Below are positions 49,046 to 58,394 of a stretch of DNA of 64,000 bases, one piece after another (positions within the stretch are counted from its first letter, which is position 1; every line of letters starts with the position of its first letter). Source of the DNA: Candidatus Obscuribacter sp. (GTDB lineage Bacteria > Cyanobacteriota > Vampirovibrionia > Obscuribacterales > Obscuribacteraceae). The stretch lies in the NCBI GenBank assembly GCA_021772135.1, contig JADYXQ010000001.1, positions 1 to 64,000 of the forward strand, written 5' to 3'. A program made the translations under genes and the position numbers. The notes below the pieces were generated by a model. The model had not been told where the DNA came from and ran no database searches. It saw only the letters and a list, made by a program, of their open reading frames with translations.

Positions 49046-50788
49046 TTACATGATCAGCCCAGTGCTGAGCAACTGCGCTTCTTTGGCCTCTTCGGCAGTG
49101 AGGTGGCCGGAGCCGGCCAGAGCAGCCAGTCGCATCTGTAAATCAAGCAAAAATTGGCTGTCGTAAGTATTGGGCGGCGCGCTGGTTGCCGCTTTTCTAT
49201 AAGCCGACAGGGCCACACTGTAGTCTCCTCGCCCTTCAGCCAGACCACCCTCTATAATTCCTAAAGGCAAGGCATAAGAGCTCAAGGCCGACATATTTTT
49301 GATACTTCTGGCTCTTTGCATGAGAAATTCGGTGTGCTCATACTTCTTCAAAGCCAGACTGATTAATGCCGCTTGTAAGAGCACTTCTTGATTATACGGC
49401 TGGCGGCCCAGCGCTTTGCTTATGTGCGCGTCAGCTTGCTCATATTGTCTTTGGGCGAAGAGAATGCGAGCGCGAGTCATGAGCAGATAGGTGATGTCTT
49501 CACCGTGGTGAAAGGTTTGCGGATCTGATGAATACTGTGCGATCGCACTTTGGGCACCGGCGATATCTCCGGCCAGCAACTTGGCTTGCGCCATCAGGCA
49601 CCTGGCTTTAAAAATGTATTCCGGATTCTGCGTACCCGTTATTCCTTCGCTCAGCAGTAAGCGCGCTTCTTTTTGGGCCAATCTGTAGTTACCGGAATAT
49701 AAATCCAATTCTGCTTTTTCCAAAAGCACCAGACCGTCGTCGGGAGCCAGTTTCAAGGCATGTTCGAGCAAATCTTTAGCAGCCTTAAACTTGCGCTGGT
49801 AGAAGTAAACCCGCACTATGTTCAAGCGCGGCTCGACAAAATCTAGCTTGAGAAAAATTGCTCGTTCCCAGTCGCGCACAGCTACACTGAAGTCACTTTG
49901 TTGTTGTTCGGCCAGACGAAATTCTGACTGTCCCAGGCCGTTCCAACCGGCAGCGAAAGTGGGTTCAAGCTTAACCGACCAGCGATAGTAATCACGAGCC
50001 GTCTCGAAGTGACCTTGTGCTGCCGCTTTGCCTGCGCTGTTGAAACAATAATAAACCATGGCTTTGCGACCGAGAAAAATCAATAGACTGAAAAAAACAA
50101 TGGTGCCAACCAAAATTTTTTGTTTAGCAAGCCATTGATGGGTTCGTTTGACACTACGCCATTCTTCATCGGTGGCACCGGTAGTGGCAAGCACTGCGAA
50201 ATCATTTTCCAGGTATTGAGGCAATGCGGCGGCAGGCAGTGCATTGCTGCGTTCAAACACAGTTCTAATTAGGCGGTCAAAAGTCTCTTTGCTGAAGAAA
50301 AAAGAGGGCACATAATTTGGAAAAAGAAGCTGCGAAAGTAATTTGTTTTTGATTTGAAAGTGAAAAAGTATAGTCAGCCTGCGGGCAGTCTCTTTTAAAG
50401 AAAATAGTCTGGTGAAGAAAAAATTGGGTTCGACTGAAACGGCGCTGACGGATCGCCACGGCACAATGCGATCAAAGCGCGAAAGTTTGATGCCTTTGTC
50501 AGAAACCCAGACGCCGCGACTGACAAAACGCAATAACTGAGTAATGGCTAGAAAACCAAGAAACCAGATCACGGCGGCGATTATCCAGTCGCCCACCACG
50601 CGTAAAAAAAGTGCGGTGACGGAACTGGCATTCGGTATAAGAGGAATGACATCGGTAATGGCCAATACTGAGGCGATAAAAAAGGATGATCCTGCTGCCA
50701 GCTGTGTCAGAGCCTGCGAATCGAAAGCAAAAAGCTCGGAGCCTGGATCTGTATTCACCTCTTGGCCAGGTAATTTTGAATTTTTCAA
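49046..50788 (-). CDS. Membrane TPR protein
   Basis: Two N-terminal TM segments, later TPRs (ETARDYYRWSVKLEPTFAAGWNGLGQSEFRLA). Confidence 0.82.
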   Translation of the reverse strand: MKNSKLPGQEVNTDPGSELFAFDSQALTQLAAGSSFFIASVLAITDVIPLIPNASSVTALFLRVVGDWIIAAVIWFLGFLAITQLLRFVSRGVWVSDKGIKLSRFDRIVPWRSVSAVSVEPNFFFTRLFSLKETARRLTILFHFQIKNKLLSQLLFPNYVPSFFFSKETFDRLIRTVFERSNALPAAALPQYLENDFAVLATTGATDEEWRSVKRTHQWLAKQKILVGTIVFFSLLIFLGRKAMVYYCFNSAGKAAAQGHFETARDYYRWSVKLEPTFAAGWNGLGQSEFRLAEQQQSDFSVAVRDWERAIFLKLDFVEPRLNIVRVYFYQRKFKAAKDLLEHALKLAPDDGLVLLEKAELDLYSGNYRLAQKEARLLLSEGITGTQNPEYIFKARCLMAQAKLLAGDIAGAQSAIAQYSSDPQTFHHGEDITYLLMTRARILFAQRQYEQADAHISKALGRQPYNQEVLLQAALISLALKKYEHTEFLMQRARSIKNMSALSSYALPLGIIEGGLAEGRGDYSVALSAYRKAATSAPPNTYDSQFLLDLQMRLAALAGSGHLTAEEAKEAQLLSTGLIM

Positions 50789-50938
50789 GTAATTTGTGCT
50801 ACGTCTTACGCAATTTGTTTGGCAATTTTTCCTGCAACATCGGTGCTGTCTATCTTAGACCCTGCTTGGCTTTCCACACTCCATGTAACGAATCTAAAAA
50901 GTTGGACAAAAACATTAGACCATGACATATTGAACAAG

Positions 50939-50952
50939 GGTTAATATTAACC
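50939..50952. promoter_or_regulatory. Perfect 14-bp palindrome upstream of response regulator
   Basis: GGTTAATATTAACC, ~32 bp before the TTG start. Confidence 0.4.
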
Positions 50953-50981
50953 GTGACGAATGCATGCGAGAGGTATGTCCT

Positions 50982-51656
50982 TTGAAAATCCTGATCATTG
51001 AAGACGACGTAAATATCGCGCGTCTCATCGAACTTGAGCTCGGCTATGAAGGTTATCAAGTTTCCGTGGCTCACGATGGCAATCAAGGTCTTGATCTTTT
51101 CAAGAAAGACCAGCCCGAACTGGTTCTTCTGGACGTCATGCTCCCTGGCCTTGACGGGATTGAAGTTTGTAAGCGCTTGCGCTCGATGTCTAAAGTTCCA
51201 GTAATCATGCTCACTGCTAAAGACGGCGTGCAAGATAGGGTAAGCGGACTTGATAGCGGTGCAGATGATTATCTGACTAAGCCATTTGCCACAGAAGAGC
51301 TCCTGGCCAGAATTAGAGCTGTTATGCGGAGAAAACCAGCAGAAGGCATTCTTACTTATGCCGACTTGTGGATGGATCAGCTCAATCGAGTTGTAAAAAG
51401 AGGCGAGCGCCAACTAGACCTGCGCGCTAAAGAGTTCGATTTGCTGAGATTGTTCATGCAATATCCAGAACAAGTACTTTCTCGCGAATTCATTTTCGAC
51501 AAAGTCTGGGGCTATGACTTCATCGGCGAATCAAATGTCATCGAAGTCTACATTCGTTATTTGCGCTCTAAGCTTGAAGACGCCACTTCTAAGCGTTTGA
51601 TTCAAACAGTGCGCGGCGAAGGCTACGTATTGCGAGAAGAAGAACCTTCAAGATAA
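50982..51656 (+). CDS. OmpR/PhoB-family response regulator (orphan here)
   Basis: LKILIIEDDVNIARLIELELG...VLLDVMLPGLDG...KPFATEELLARI; winged helix with VEVYIRYLRSKL..TVRGEGYVL. The start is in this vicinity, at the TTG before AAAATCCTG (listed ORF starts at 50964). Confidence 0.93.
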   Translation: MKILIIEDDVNIARLIELELGYEGYQVSVAHDGNQGLDLFKKDQPELVLLDVMLPGLDGIEVCKRLRSMSKVPVIMLTAKDGVQDRVSGLDSGADDYLTKPFATEELLARIRAVMRRKPAEGILTYADLWMDQLNRVVKRGERQLDLRAKEFDLLRLFMQYPEQVLSREFIFDKVWGYDFIGESNVIEVYIRYLRSKLEDATSKRLIQTVRGEGYVLREEEPSR

Positions 51657-51696
51657 AAGACAGAGAAACTTGCGCAAAATTCTCTGCTAATTAAAA
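51657..51696. repeat. Dispersed palindromic repeat copy C (immediately after response regulator stop)
   Basis: AAGACAGAGAAACTTGCGCAAAATTCTCTGCTAATTAAA. Confidence 0.75.
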
Positions 51697-51707
51697 GTGA
51701 TTGAAAA

Positions 51708-51740
51708 AAAGGCCGCAACACCCAACAGGTTGCGGCCTTT
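51708..51740. terminator. Bidirectional intrinsic terminator
   Basis: AAAGGCCGCAAC-N9-GTTGCGGCCTTT, perfect 12-bp stem flanked by A/T runs, between convergent genes. Confidence 0.9.
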
Positions 51741-51759
51741 TGCTATCTATATATAGGCT

Positions 51760-52326
51760 CTAAGGAGCGTCGGATAATTTCTCAAAAGGCGGGCTGAGTA
51801 AGAGTTTTAGCCTGGCCTGCAGATCTGGAGCAAGCATCTGCAAGGTTTTAAGTGACCGGCAGCGCACATATGGATTTTCATCGTGAGCCAGTTCCGCCAG
51901 GATCTCTTCGGGCATGTGAGGGCTTTCAGCCACGCCATAACGCACGTCAACATTCTCGTCTTTAGCCAGCATCGCTAAAATCTCTGCCGGACTGTTTTTG
52001 TTCTCAGCCACCGCCATTCTCACTTCGGCATTGTGATCAAAAACCAGCTTCTTCAAAACATCGATGGGAGTGCGGGGATTTTCGGCCACCGCCCGTCTTA
52101 CAGAAACGTTGGCATCGTCAGCCAGACGCATTAGAACCTGCCTGGGAGTGTTGGGATTGCCGGCCACCACGCGTCTTACTTGCAGGATTTCAGCGTCCAA
52201 CTCCAAACCATCATTGGTTGACTGTACCGATGTAGCCTGGTTTTCCAGGGATAGGGATAGATTGAGCTTCTCTTTGCGCATTTCACTGCTCCGGGCCGTA
52301 TGAACCAGTACTATGCCCGTTGTCAA
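51760..52326 (-). CDS. LRV/HEAT-like repeat protein
   Basis: VSVRRAVAENPRTPIDVLKKLVFDHNAEVRMAVAENKNSPAEILAMLAKDENVDVRYGVAESPHMPEEIL. Confidence 0.82.
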   Translation of the reverse strand: MTTGIVLVHTARSSEMRKEKLNLSLSLENQATSVQSTNDGLELDAEILQVRRVVAGNPNTPRQVLMRLADDANVSVRRAVAENPRTPIDVLKKLVFDHNAEVRMAVAENKNSPAEILAMLAKDENVDVRYGVAESPHMPEEILAELAHDENPYVRCRSLKTLQMLAPDLQARLKLLLSPPFEKLSDAP

Positions 52327-52614
52327 GAATTATCAACCAACTGTCAGTGCCCGACGCCACTGCAACTCTCCCGTAGCATGGTAATGAAATGTTAAGAAGG
52401 CTTGTAACAGAAAATTGGTCAAAATCGGGCTTTCCCCAATGGGTTAGGGGATTCTCCCCTGATTAGGCGCAAGTTTTGCGTGAAGCCCCCATGCAAGTAA
52501 AAAAGGCTGACATGTTGCGGGTTTTACGGCTTGTAAAAAAACATGTCGTAACGTTATGATAACTGGCATATAGTTTAGGTATCTCACAGGTTCGCTGCCA
52601 AAGGAATTACCCAA

Positions 52615-52950
52615 ATGGCGTTTCGCGTCAGCAGCCCTTGCCAAGACCAAGGTAACATCATGAATACATTACAGACACGCTACAAACCAACTTACTCCGG
52701 GCCCACCACTTCTGATGGCATTGAGCAGCTTCTGTCTGTGGCAGAAAACGGCAATTTTGTTTTGAGCTTGCCGCCCACACTCAAAGATTATCAACAAGAA
52801 CTCGAGCGTTTGCTCGGTAAATGCTTTAGAGGCAAAGCCACATCGGCCGACAGCCTGGCCCTGGCTCGTCAGATGTCGATTAACTGGTGCTTGTCTAAAT
52901 GCAAACAAACAGGCCAGTCTATCGACCAGTGCATGAACGAACTTTCTTAA
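52615..52950 (+). CDS. Small hypothetical protein (start 52615 or 52660)
   Basis: Shine-Dalgarno-like AAGGA/AAGG before both ATGs; isolated unit followed by a strong terminator. Confidence 0.65.
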   Translation: MAFRVSSPCQDQGNIMNTLQTRYKPTYSGPTTSDGIEQLLSVAENGNFVLSLPPTLKDYQQELERLLGKCFRGKATSADSLALARQMSINWCLSKCKQTGQSIDQCMNELS

Positions 52951-52986
52951 TCAGTCTCAAAGCTGACTGAATTAGTAGCGAAATTG

Positions 52987-53019
52987 AAAAGTCGCAGTAA
53001 CGTATTTACTGCGACTTTT
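52987..53019. terminator. Bidirectional intrinsic terminator
   Basis: AAAAGTCGCAGTAA-CGTAT-TTACTGCGACTTTT, perfect 14-bp stem between convergent genes. Confidence 0.92.
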
Positions 53020-53044
53020 TTTGCTTATCGAATGAATGAGGAGA

Positions 53045-55585
53045 TCAGGAAGTGGCTTCGCCTCCTTCCATATCTTTTTCATCTTCCAGAGAAGATTCAA
53101 GAATCGGAGTGACTGAAACAACCACGTCGTCTTCGCCCACTTGTTGCATTCTCACGCCTGTTGCCATGCGTCCTTGGATACTGATAGCGTCAGCTTGCTG
53201 ACGCACCACTACACCATTGGCAGTGGCAATGATCATTTCGTCCCCTGGCCTGACTACACGCAAGCTGGCCAGACGTGAGCTGGCATTCTTGAATTTGGTA
53301 CCAATCAAACCTATGCCGCCGCGTCCTTGCTGTCTGAATTCTTCCAGCCTGATACGTTTGCCGAAGCCGTCATTGGTGACCACAAGCAAGTAAGTGTCGT
53401 CGAATGTTTCCAGAGCGTCGAAGCCGACAATGCGATCGCCCTCACGCAGAGTAATCGCTCTGACACCACGGGCGGAGCGCCCGAGAGGTCGCAATTCTTC
53501 TTCGCTGTAGCGAATGCACATGCCGTCGCCTGTGCCGATGATGATGTCGCTCTTGCCTTGAGACGGTCTGACCCAGCCGAGTTCATCGCCGTCATTGAGT
53601 GTAATGGCGATGATGCCGCTCTTTCTGATGTTGGCAAATTCAGACATTTGCACTTTCTTGATGTAAGCCTGGTGAGTGAGCATGATCAAATAGCTGTCAG
53701 GATCAAAGCTCGATACAGGAATAACTGTAGTAACAGTTTCGTCAGGACGAATCTGCAACAGGTTAACGAGAGCCAGACCGCGAGCGGTGCGGCCGCCTTC
53801 CGGCACATCCATGACTTCCAGCGGATAAATCTGTCCACGGTTGGTGAAGACTAGCAAACGATCGTGCATGCTGGCGGCAAAGAAGTGCTGCAAGTCATCT
53901 TCATCACGAGTTTTCACACCAGATACACCACGGGTATTGCGGCGTTGTTTGCGGAAACTATCGAGCGAAATGCGTTTGATGTAATCTTGCTTGGTAATAA
54001 ACACCGCCATAGGCTCGTTAGGCGTCAAGTCTTTGGAAGACAATTCGCTTTCTGAACCACTGGCTTCGATTATTGTGCGTCGCGCATCTTTCTGACCGTT
54101 CGCATCCTTGTAATTGTCGCGAATTTCAATCAATTCTTTTTTGATGATCTCATCAACCAGCTTACGATCGGCCAGAATGCGCTTGTACTCAGCGATTTTT
54201 TCTAGCAGTTCGGAGTGCTCTTTTTCGACCTTAGCTCGCTCTAAGCCTGTCAATCGGCGCAATTGCATCTCTAAAATTGAAGATGCTTGAGCGTCAGAAA
54301 GCTCGAATTTAGCCATTAATTCTTGTTTGGCTTGATCGGTGGAATCAGCTGCGCGAATAAGGCGAATCACTTCGTCGATATTGCTCATGGCTTTAAGTAA
54401 GCCTTCGAGAATATGAGCGCGATCTTCGGCTTTGCGCAAGAAATAACGTGTGCGCCTGGTGATTACATCGACACGGTGATCAATAAATTCTGAAAGCATG
54501 TCAGCGAGACACAAAGTCACCGGTTTATTTTTTACCAGAGCCAGAGTGTTTACCGGGAAAGAACCTTGAAGCTGAGTGAATTTATAGACGTTGTTCAATA
54601 CCACCTGAGCATTGGCATCGCGCTTCAGCTCAATCACAACTCGCATACCAGACCGATCTGTTTCGTCATTAACGTCAGAGATACCGGTCAATTTCTCGTC
54701 GCGCACAAGTTCTGCAACGCGCTTGGTGAAAGCTTCAGGACCAACCATATAAGGAAGTGCCGTAACGACAATGCCCATTTTCGGCTGGCGGCCGCCGGAA
54801 GATGACAGTTGTTCGATTGTGGCCGTTCCGCGAGTAGGAATAGAACCGCGGCCGGTGGTGAAGGCTTCGATGATGCCGTCGCTACCTAAGATGCTGCCGC
54901 CGCCTGGAAAATCCGGTCCTTTGATCCACTGCATTAATGCGCGTGAATCAAGCTCGGGATTATCGATTTTAGCAATGGTGCCGTTTACAACTTCAGTTAA
55001 ATTGTGTGGTGGAATATTGGTGGCCATACCAACGGCGATACCAGAGGATCCGTTCAGTAAAAGCACCGGCACCCTTGATGGCAACACTGTTGGTTCTTTT
55101 AAAGATTCGTCGAAGTTAGGGCGCGTATCGACGGTTTCGGCTTCAATGTCGGCGAGAGTTTCCATTGCCAGCGCGTGCAATTTGCACTCGGTATAACGCA
55201 TGGCAGCCGGTGGATTATCGAGGTCACCAAAGTTGCCGTGGCCATTAATAAGCACGTAACGGCTGGCCGAAGGTTGAGCCATGCGCACGAGTGCTTCGTA
55301 AATTGATGAGTCACCGTGAGGGTGATATTTACCCATAACGTCGCCCACTACCCGGGCCGACTTCTTAAACTTCTCACTGGGAGCCAGACCGAGCTCGTAC
55401 ATGCCGTAAATAATTCTTCGGTGAACTGGTTTTAAACCGTCCCTCACATCAGGAATAGCTCGGCTGACGATCACTGACATGGCATAGTCGATAAACGACT
55501 TTTTCATCTCATCGCGCAGTTCCACCGAAACGATTCGCTGCCCGCCAGTACCGCCGGTACCGCCTGAAGAATTTGCTTCAACCAC
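53045..55585 (-). CDS. gyrA: DNA gyrase subunit A
   Basis: [37 protein letters not shown]...[18 protein letters not shown]...[10 protein letters not shown]. Confidence 0.97.
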   Translation of the reverse strand: MVEANSSGGTGGTGGQRIVSVELRDEMKKSFIDYAMSVIVSRAIPDVRDGLKPVHRRIIYGMYELGLAPSEKFKKSARVVGDVMGKYHPHGDSSIYEALVRMAQPSASRYVLINGHGNFGDLDNPPAAMRYTECKLHALAMETLADIEAETVDTRPNFDESLKEPTVLPSRVPVLLLNGSSGIAVGMATNIPPHNLTEVVNGTIAKIDNPELDSRALMQWIKGPDFPGGGSILGSDGIIEAFTTGRGSIPTRGTATIEQLSSSGGRQPKMGIVVTALPYMVGPEAFTKRVAELVRDEKLTGISDVNDETDRSGMRVVIELKRDANAQVVLNNVYKFTQLQGSFPVNTLALVKNKPVTLCLADMLSEFIDHRVDVITRRTRYFLRKAEDRAHILEGLLKAMSNIDEVIRLIRAADSTDQAKQELMAKFELSDAQASSILEMQLRRLTGLERAKVEKEHSELLEKIAEYKRILADRKLVDEIIKKELIEIRDNYKDANGQKDARRTIIEASGSESELSSKDLTPNEPMAVFITKQDYIKRISLDSFRKQRRNTRGVSGVKTRDEDDLQHFFAASMHDRLLVFTNRGQIYPLEVMDVPEGGRTARGLALVNLLQIRPDETVTTVIPVSSFDPDSYLIMLTHQAYIKKVQMSEFANIRKSGIIAITLNDGDELGWVRPSQGKSDIIIGTGDGMCIRYSEEELRPLGRSARGVRAITLREGDRIVGFDALETFDDTYLLVVTNDGFGKRIRLEEFRQQGRGGIGLIGTKFKNASSRLASLRVVRPGDEMIIATANGVVVRQQADAISIQGRMATGVRMQQVGEDDVVVSVTPILESSLEDEKDMEGGEATS

Positions 55586-55852
55586 CGAGAACTACCTCTT
55601 AACTGCCCAACTGATGCCAACCGAAACAGAGCAGATCGCCTCAGCGGATATAGAGAACATATCCATTCCGCGGCGCTTGATTTGCTCGTTTGCAGAGACA
55701 AATTATAACACGCAGCCCAAGCTCGCTTGCGATGCCAGTTTCAGTAACAAATTTGGGGTATTACCGGCGGAGGCCGGGGCGCGCGAGCACATTGATATTA
55801 AAATAGAAAGCTCACATCAAACAGAAAATCAGATCAAACCAGGTATAAGCTC

Positions 55853-57436
55853 GTGAACAAAGGCACTATTGGGAGCGACGAAATCAAGATGTCGGCAGTA
55901 TCCAACTCCACCCCAGGTTCAGCCGATGACGGCCATGACGGCGGTGAAAATGCTGAAGCCAGCAAACTAAAAGCCGACCGCCTGCGCAAGCTCGCCGCCT
56001 TCAAGGAACAGGGCGTTAATCCCTATCCTTACAAATACGTGCGCACTCACAAAGCCGCCCAGTTGCAAGAACAATATAAAGACCTGGCCGCTGAAGTCGA
56101 AACTGAAGACGTGGTGCAGGTTTGCGGCAGAATTATGAACAGCCGCAACAGCTGGATGTTTATCGATCTATTTGACGACTCGGGAAAAATTCAACTTTTT
56201 TGCCACAAGCAAAACCTGCCGGAAGAAAAACTCGCCCAGCTCAAGCTGCTTGACAAAGGCGATTACATGGGCGCCACAGGTACCATCCGTCGCACCAAAC
56301 AAGGCGAACTTTCAGTCAAAGTGACCGACTGGCAAATCCTTTCTAAATCACTTTTGCCCTTGCCTGATAGCTGGGAAGGTTTTAAGGATGTAGAAGCGCG
56401 ATACCGCCACCGTTACGTCGACATGATTATGAATGAAAGCGTGCGCGACAATTTGCGCAAACGCTCTTTAATCATTCGCCACATGCGCAATTTTCTCGAT
56501 CAACACGATTATTTAGAAGTGGAAACACCGACTCTGCAAGTAGAAGCAGGAGGTGCTGACGCACGGCCATTCATCACCCATCACAACACCCTTGGTCTCG
56601 ATCTTTATTTGCGTATCGCTACCGAGCTGCATTTAAAGAGATTGATCATCGGCGGCATGGAAAAAGTTTATGAAATCGGCCGCATTTTCCGAAACGAAGG
56701 CATGAGCACAAGACACAATCCTGAATTCACTATGCTCGAGATGTATTGCGCTTATGGCGACTACAACGATCTTATGACTTTTACAGAAAAAATGTTGCGC
56801 ACTGTAGCTGAAAATACCCTTGGCACTGCTGATTTTCATTATCAAGGCCAGGATATTTCTTTTGCCAAACCATTCCGCAAATTGCGCATGAACGATGCCA
56901 TAAAAGAAATCACCGGCCTTGATGTCAGTTCACTGAAAAGCTTCGAAGAAGCTAAACACGCGGCTCTAGGGCTCGGTGTCAAGCTGGATAAACACGATAG
57001 CCGCGGTAGTGTAATCAATGCAATTTTTGAAAACAAAGTAGAACACACCTTAATTCAGCCTACTTTCATCATTGATTATCCAGTGGAAATTTCACCCCTT
57101 ACAAAAGCGCACCGCGATCATGCCGGTGAGGTGGAACGTTTTGAAATGTTTGTCTTCGGGCGTGAACTGGCCAATGGTTATTCAGAGTTGACCGATCCTC
57201 ACGATCAAAGAACTCGCCTGGAAGAGCAAGGTCGTAAAAAAGCAGCCGGCGACGTCGAAGCCATGCCCCTTGATCTTGATTTTATTATGGCGATGGAATA
57301 TGGCATGCCGCCCACCATGGGCATCGGCATTGGTATCGATCGTCTGGTGATGCTGCTCACCGACTCAGCTTCCATTCGCGATGTCATTGCTTTCCCCACT
57401 ATGAAACCGCTGGGCAAGCAAAAAGAGTCGCAATAA
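55853..57436 (+). CDS. lysS: Class II lysyl-tRNA synthetase
   Basis: YRHRYVDMIMNESVRDNLRKRSLIIRHMRNFLDQHDYLEVETPTLQVEAGGADARPFITHHN; IGIGIDRLVMLLTDSASIRDVIAFP. Confidence 0.97.
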   Translation: MNKGTIGSDEIKMSAVSNSTPGSADDGHDGGENAEASKLKADRLRKLAAFKEQGVNPYPYKYVRTHKAAQLQEQYKDLAAEVETEDVVQVCGRIMNSRNSWMFIDLFDDSGKIQLFCHKQNLPEEKLAQLKLLDKGDYMGATGTIRRTKQGELSVKVTDWQILSKSLLPLPDSWEGFKDVEARYRHRYVDMIMNESVRDNLRKRSLIIRHMRNFLDQHDYLEVETPTLQVEAGGADARPFITHHNTLGLDLYLRIATELHLKRLIIGGMEKVYEIGRIFRNEGMSTRHNPEFTMLEMYCAYGDYNDLMTFTEKMLRTVAENTLGTADFHYQGQDISFAKPFRKLRMNDAIKEITGLDVSSLKSFEEAKHAALGLGVKLDKHDSRGSVINAIFENKVEHTLIQPTFIIDYPVEISPLTKAHRDHAGEVERFEMFVFGRELANGYSELTDPHDQRTRLEEQGRKKAAGDVEAMPLDLDFIMAMEYGMPPTMGIGIGIDRLVMLLTDSASIRDVIAFPTMKPLGKQKESQ

Positions 57437-57463
57437 AGTTTGCATTAAAAGGAGTATTGACAC

Positions 57464-57970
57464 ATGAATATGATCAAAATCTACCTCTATGCACCGACCA
57501 AAAAAGTACTACTGCCTACGGTGGCGGAAACCGAGGCCGGCGTTTTTGTGGAAGGCGAGCCTTTGCACATTTTCGATCATCTGCAAGTAGATTTATGGAA
57601 AGGCGAAATCTTCAAAGCGCTCAATCGCGAAATGCTTACGGTTAAGACACCAGAAGGCCAGCTCGAGCCGGGATCGCAATTGCTTGAGGCTTTGCATTTA
57701 AATTCTTGGGCAGCTTTTGAAAAAGAAGCTGTGCTGTTTACAGTGCACAAAGGTGCTCGCTACATCACAATTTATACCACCGGATTTGGCGACGACGGCA
57801 TGTGGTCTGCCACTCAAATGACTGAAAGAAAGTTTCACAGTCGCGCACCACAAGAGGTAATTGTGGACGCGATCGCCAAAGAAATCATGTGTCATCCGCG
57901 AGCGCACAAAGGCACTAAAGTAGCGGCTGTACCTCTGATGATCGGCATGAGTGCGCCGAAGAATAACTAG
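57464..57970 (+). CDS. Conserved-looking hypothetical protein
   Basis: 168-aa ORF with AAGGAG Shine-Dalgarno; no family recognised. Confidence 0.65.
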   Translation: MNMIKIYLYAPTKKVLLPTVAETEAGVFVEGEPLHIFDHLQVDLWKGEIFKALNREMLTVKTPEGQLEPGSQLLEALHLNSWAAFEKEAVLFTVHKGARYITIYTTGFGDDGMWSATQMTERKFHSRAPQEVIVDAIAKEIMCHPRAHKGTKVAAVPLMIGMSAPKNN

Positions 57971-58019
57971 TAGAATTCGCTAAAGTCTGCCGGAGCATAG
58001 CTGGCAAGATAATTGCTGA

Positions 58020-58043
58020 AAAAATACGTCCGGACGTATTTTT
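58020..58043. terminator. Palindromic bidirectional terminator
   Basis: AAAAATACGTCC|GGACGTATTTTT, perfect 24-bp palindrome between convergent genes. Confidence 0.75.
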
Positions 58044-58056
58044 CTTGCTGACCTGA

Positions 58057-58380
58057 TTACTGACCCGATTCCATAGCGGCGCGCTCGGCTTCAACTTTTT
58101 CTTCTACGAAAGCTCTTACTTTCTCGAACTCTTCGTCGGAATCAATTGTCTGGAAAACATAATCGTTGCCGCGGTGGAAGAAGCGCATAATCACCAGGGT
58201 CTGGTCTTCTTCTTCCAATTCTTCTTCAGCACCTTCTTCAGCAATTTTTAAAAGAAGGGCATATTCATTTTCTTCAAAAACAAAACGATCAAGCATTTCG
58301 CAATCGTAAGAATGGCCGTCTTCACTTTCGAGAGTGATTACAGCAATTTCTTGTTCTTCCGAATTAGGCGCTTCTGTCAC
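58057..58380 (-). CDS. DUF1292-like acidic protein
   Basis: VITLESEDGHSYDCEMLDRFVFEENEYALLLKI...FHRGNDYVFQTIDSDEEFEKVRAFVEE. Confidence 0.75.
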   Translation of the reverse strand: MTEAPNSEEQEIAVITLESEDGHSYDCEMLDRFVFEENEYALLLKIAEEGAEEELEEEDQTLVIMRFFHRGNDYVFQTIDSDEEFEKVRAFVEEKVEAERAAMESGQ

Positions 58381-58394
58381 TGTACTTACCTCAA

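Noticed and set aside
53327-53854. 175-aa ORF antisense to gyrA
   Set aside because: Shadow ORF in a strongly conserved gene; no recognisable domain.
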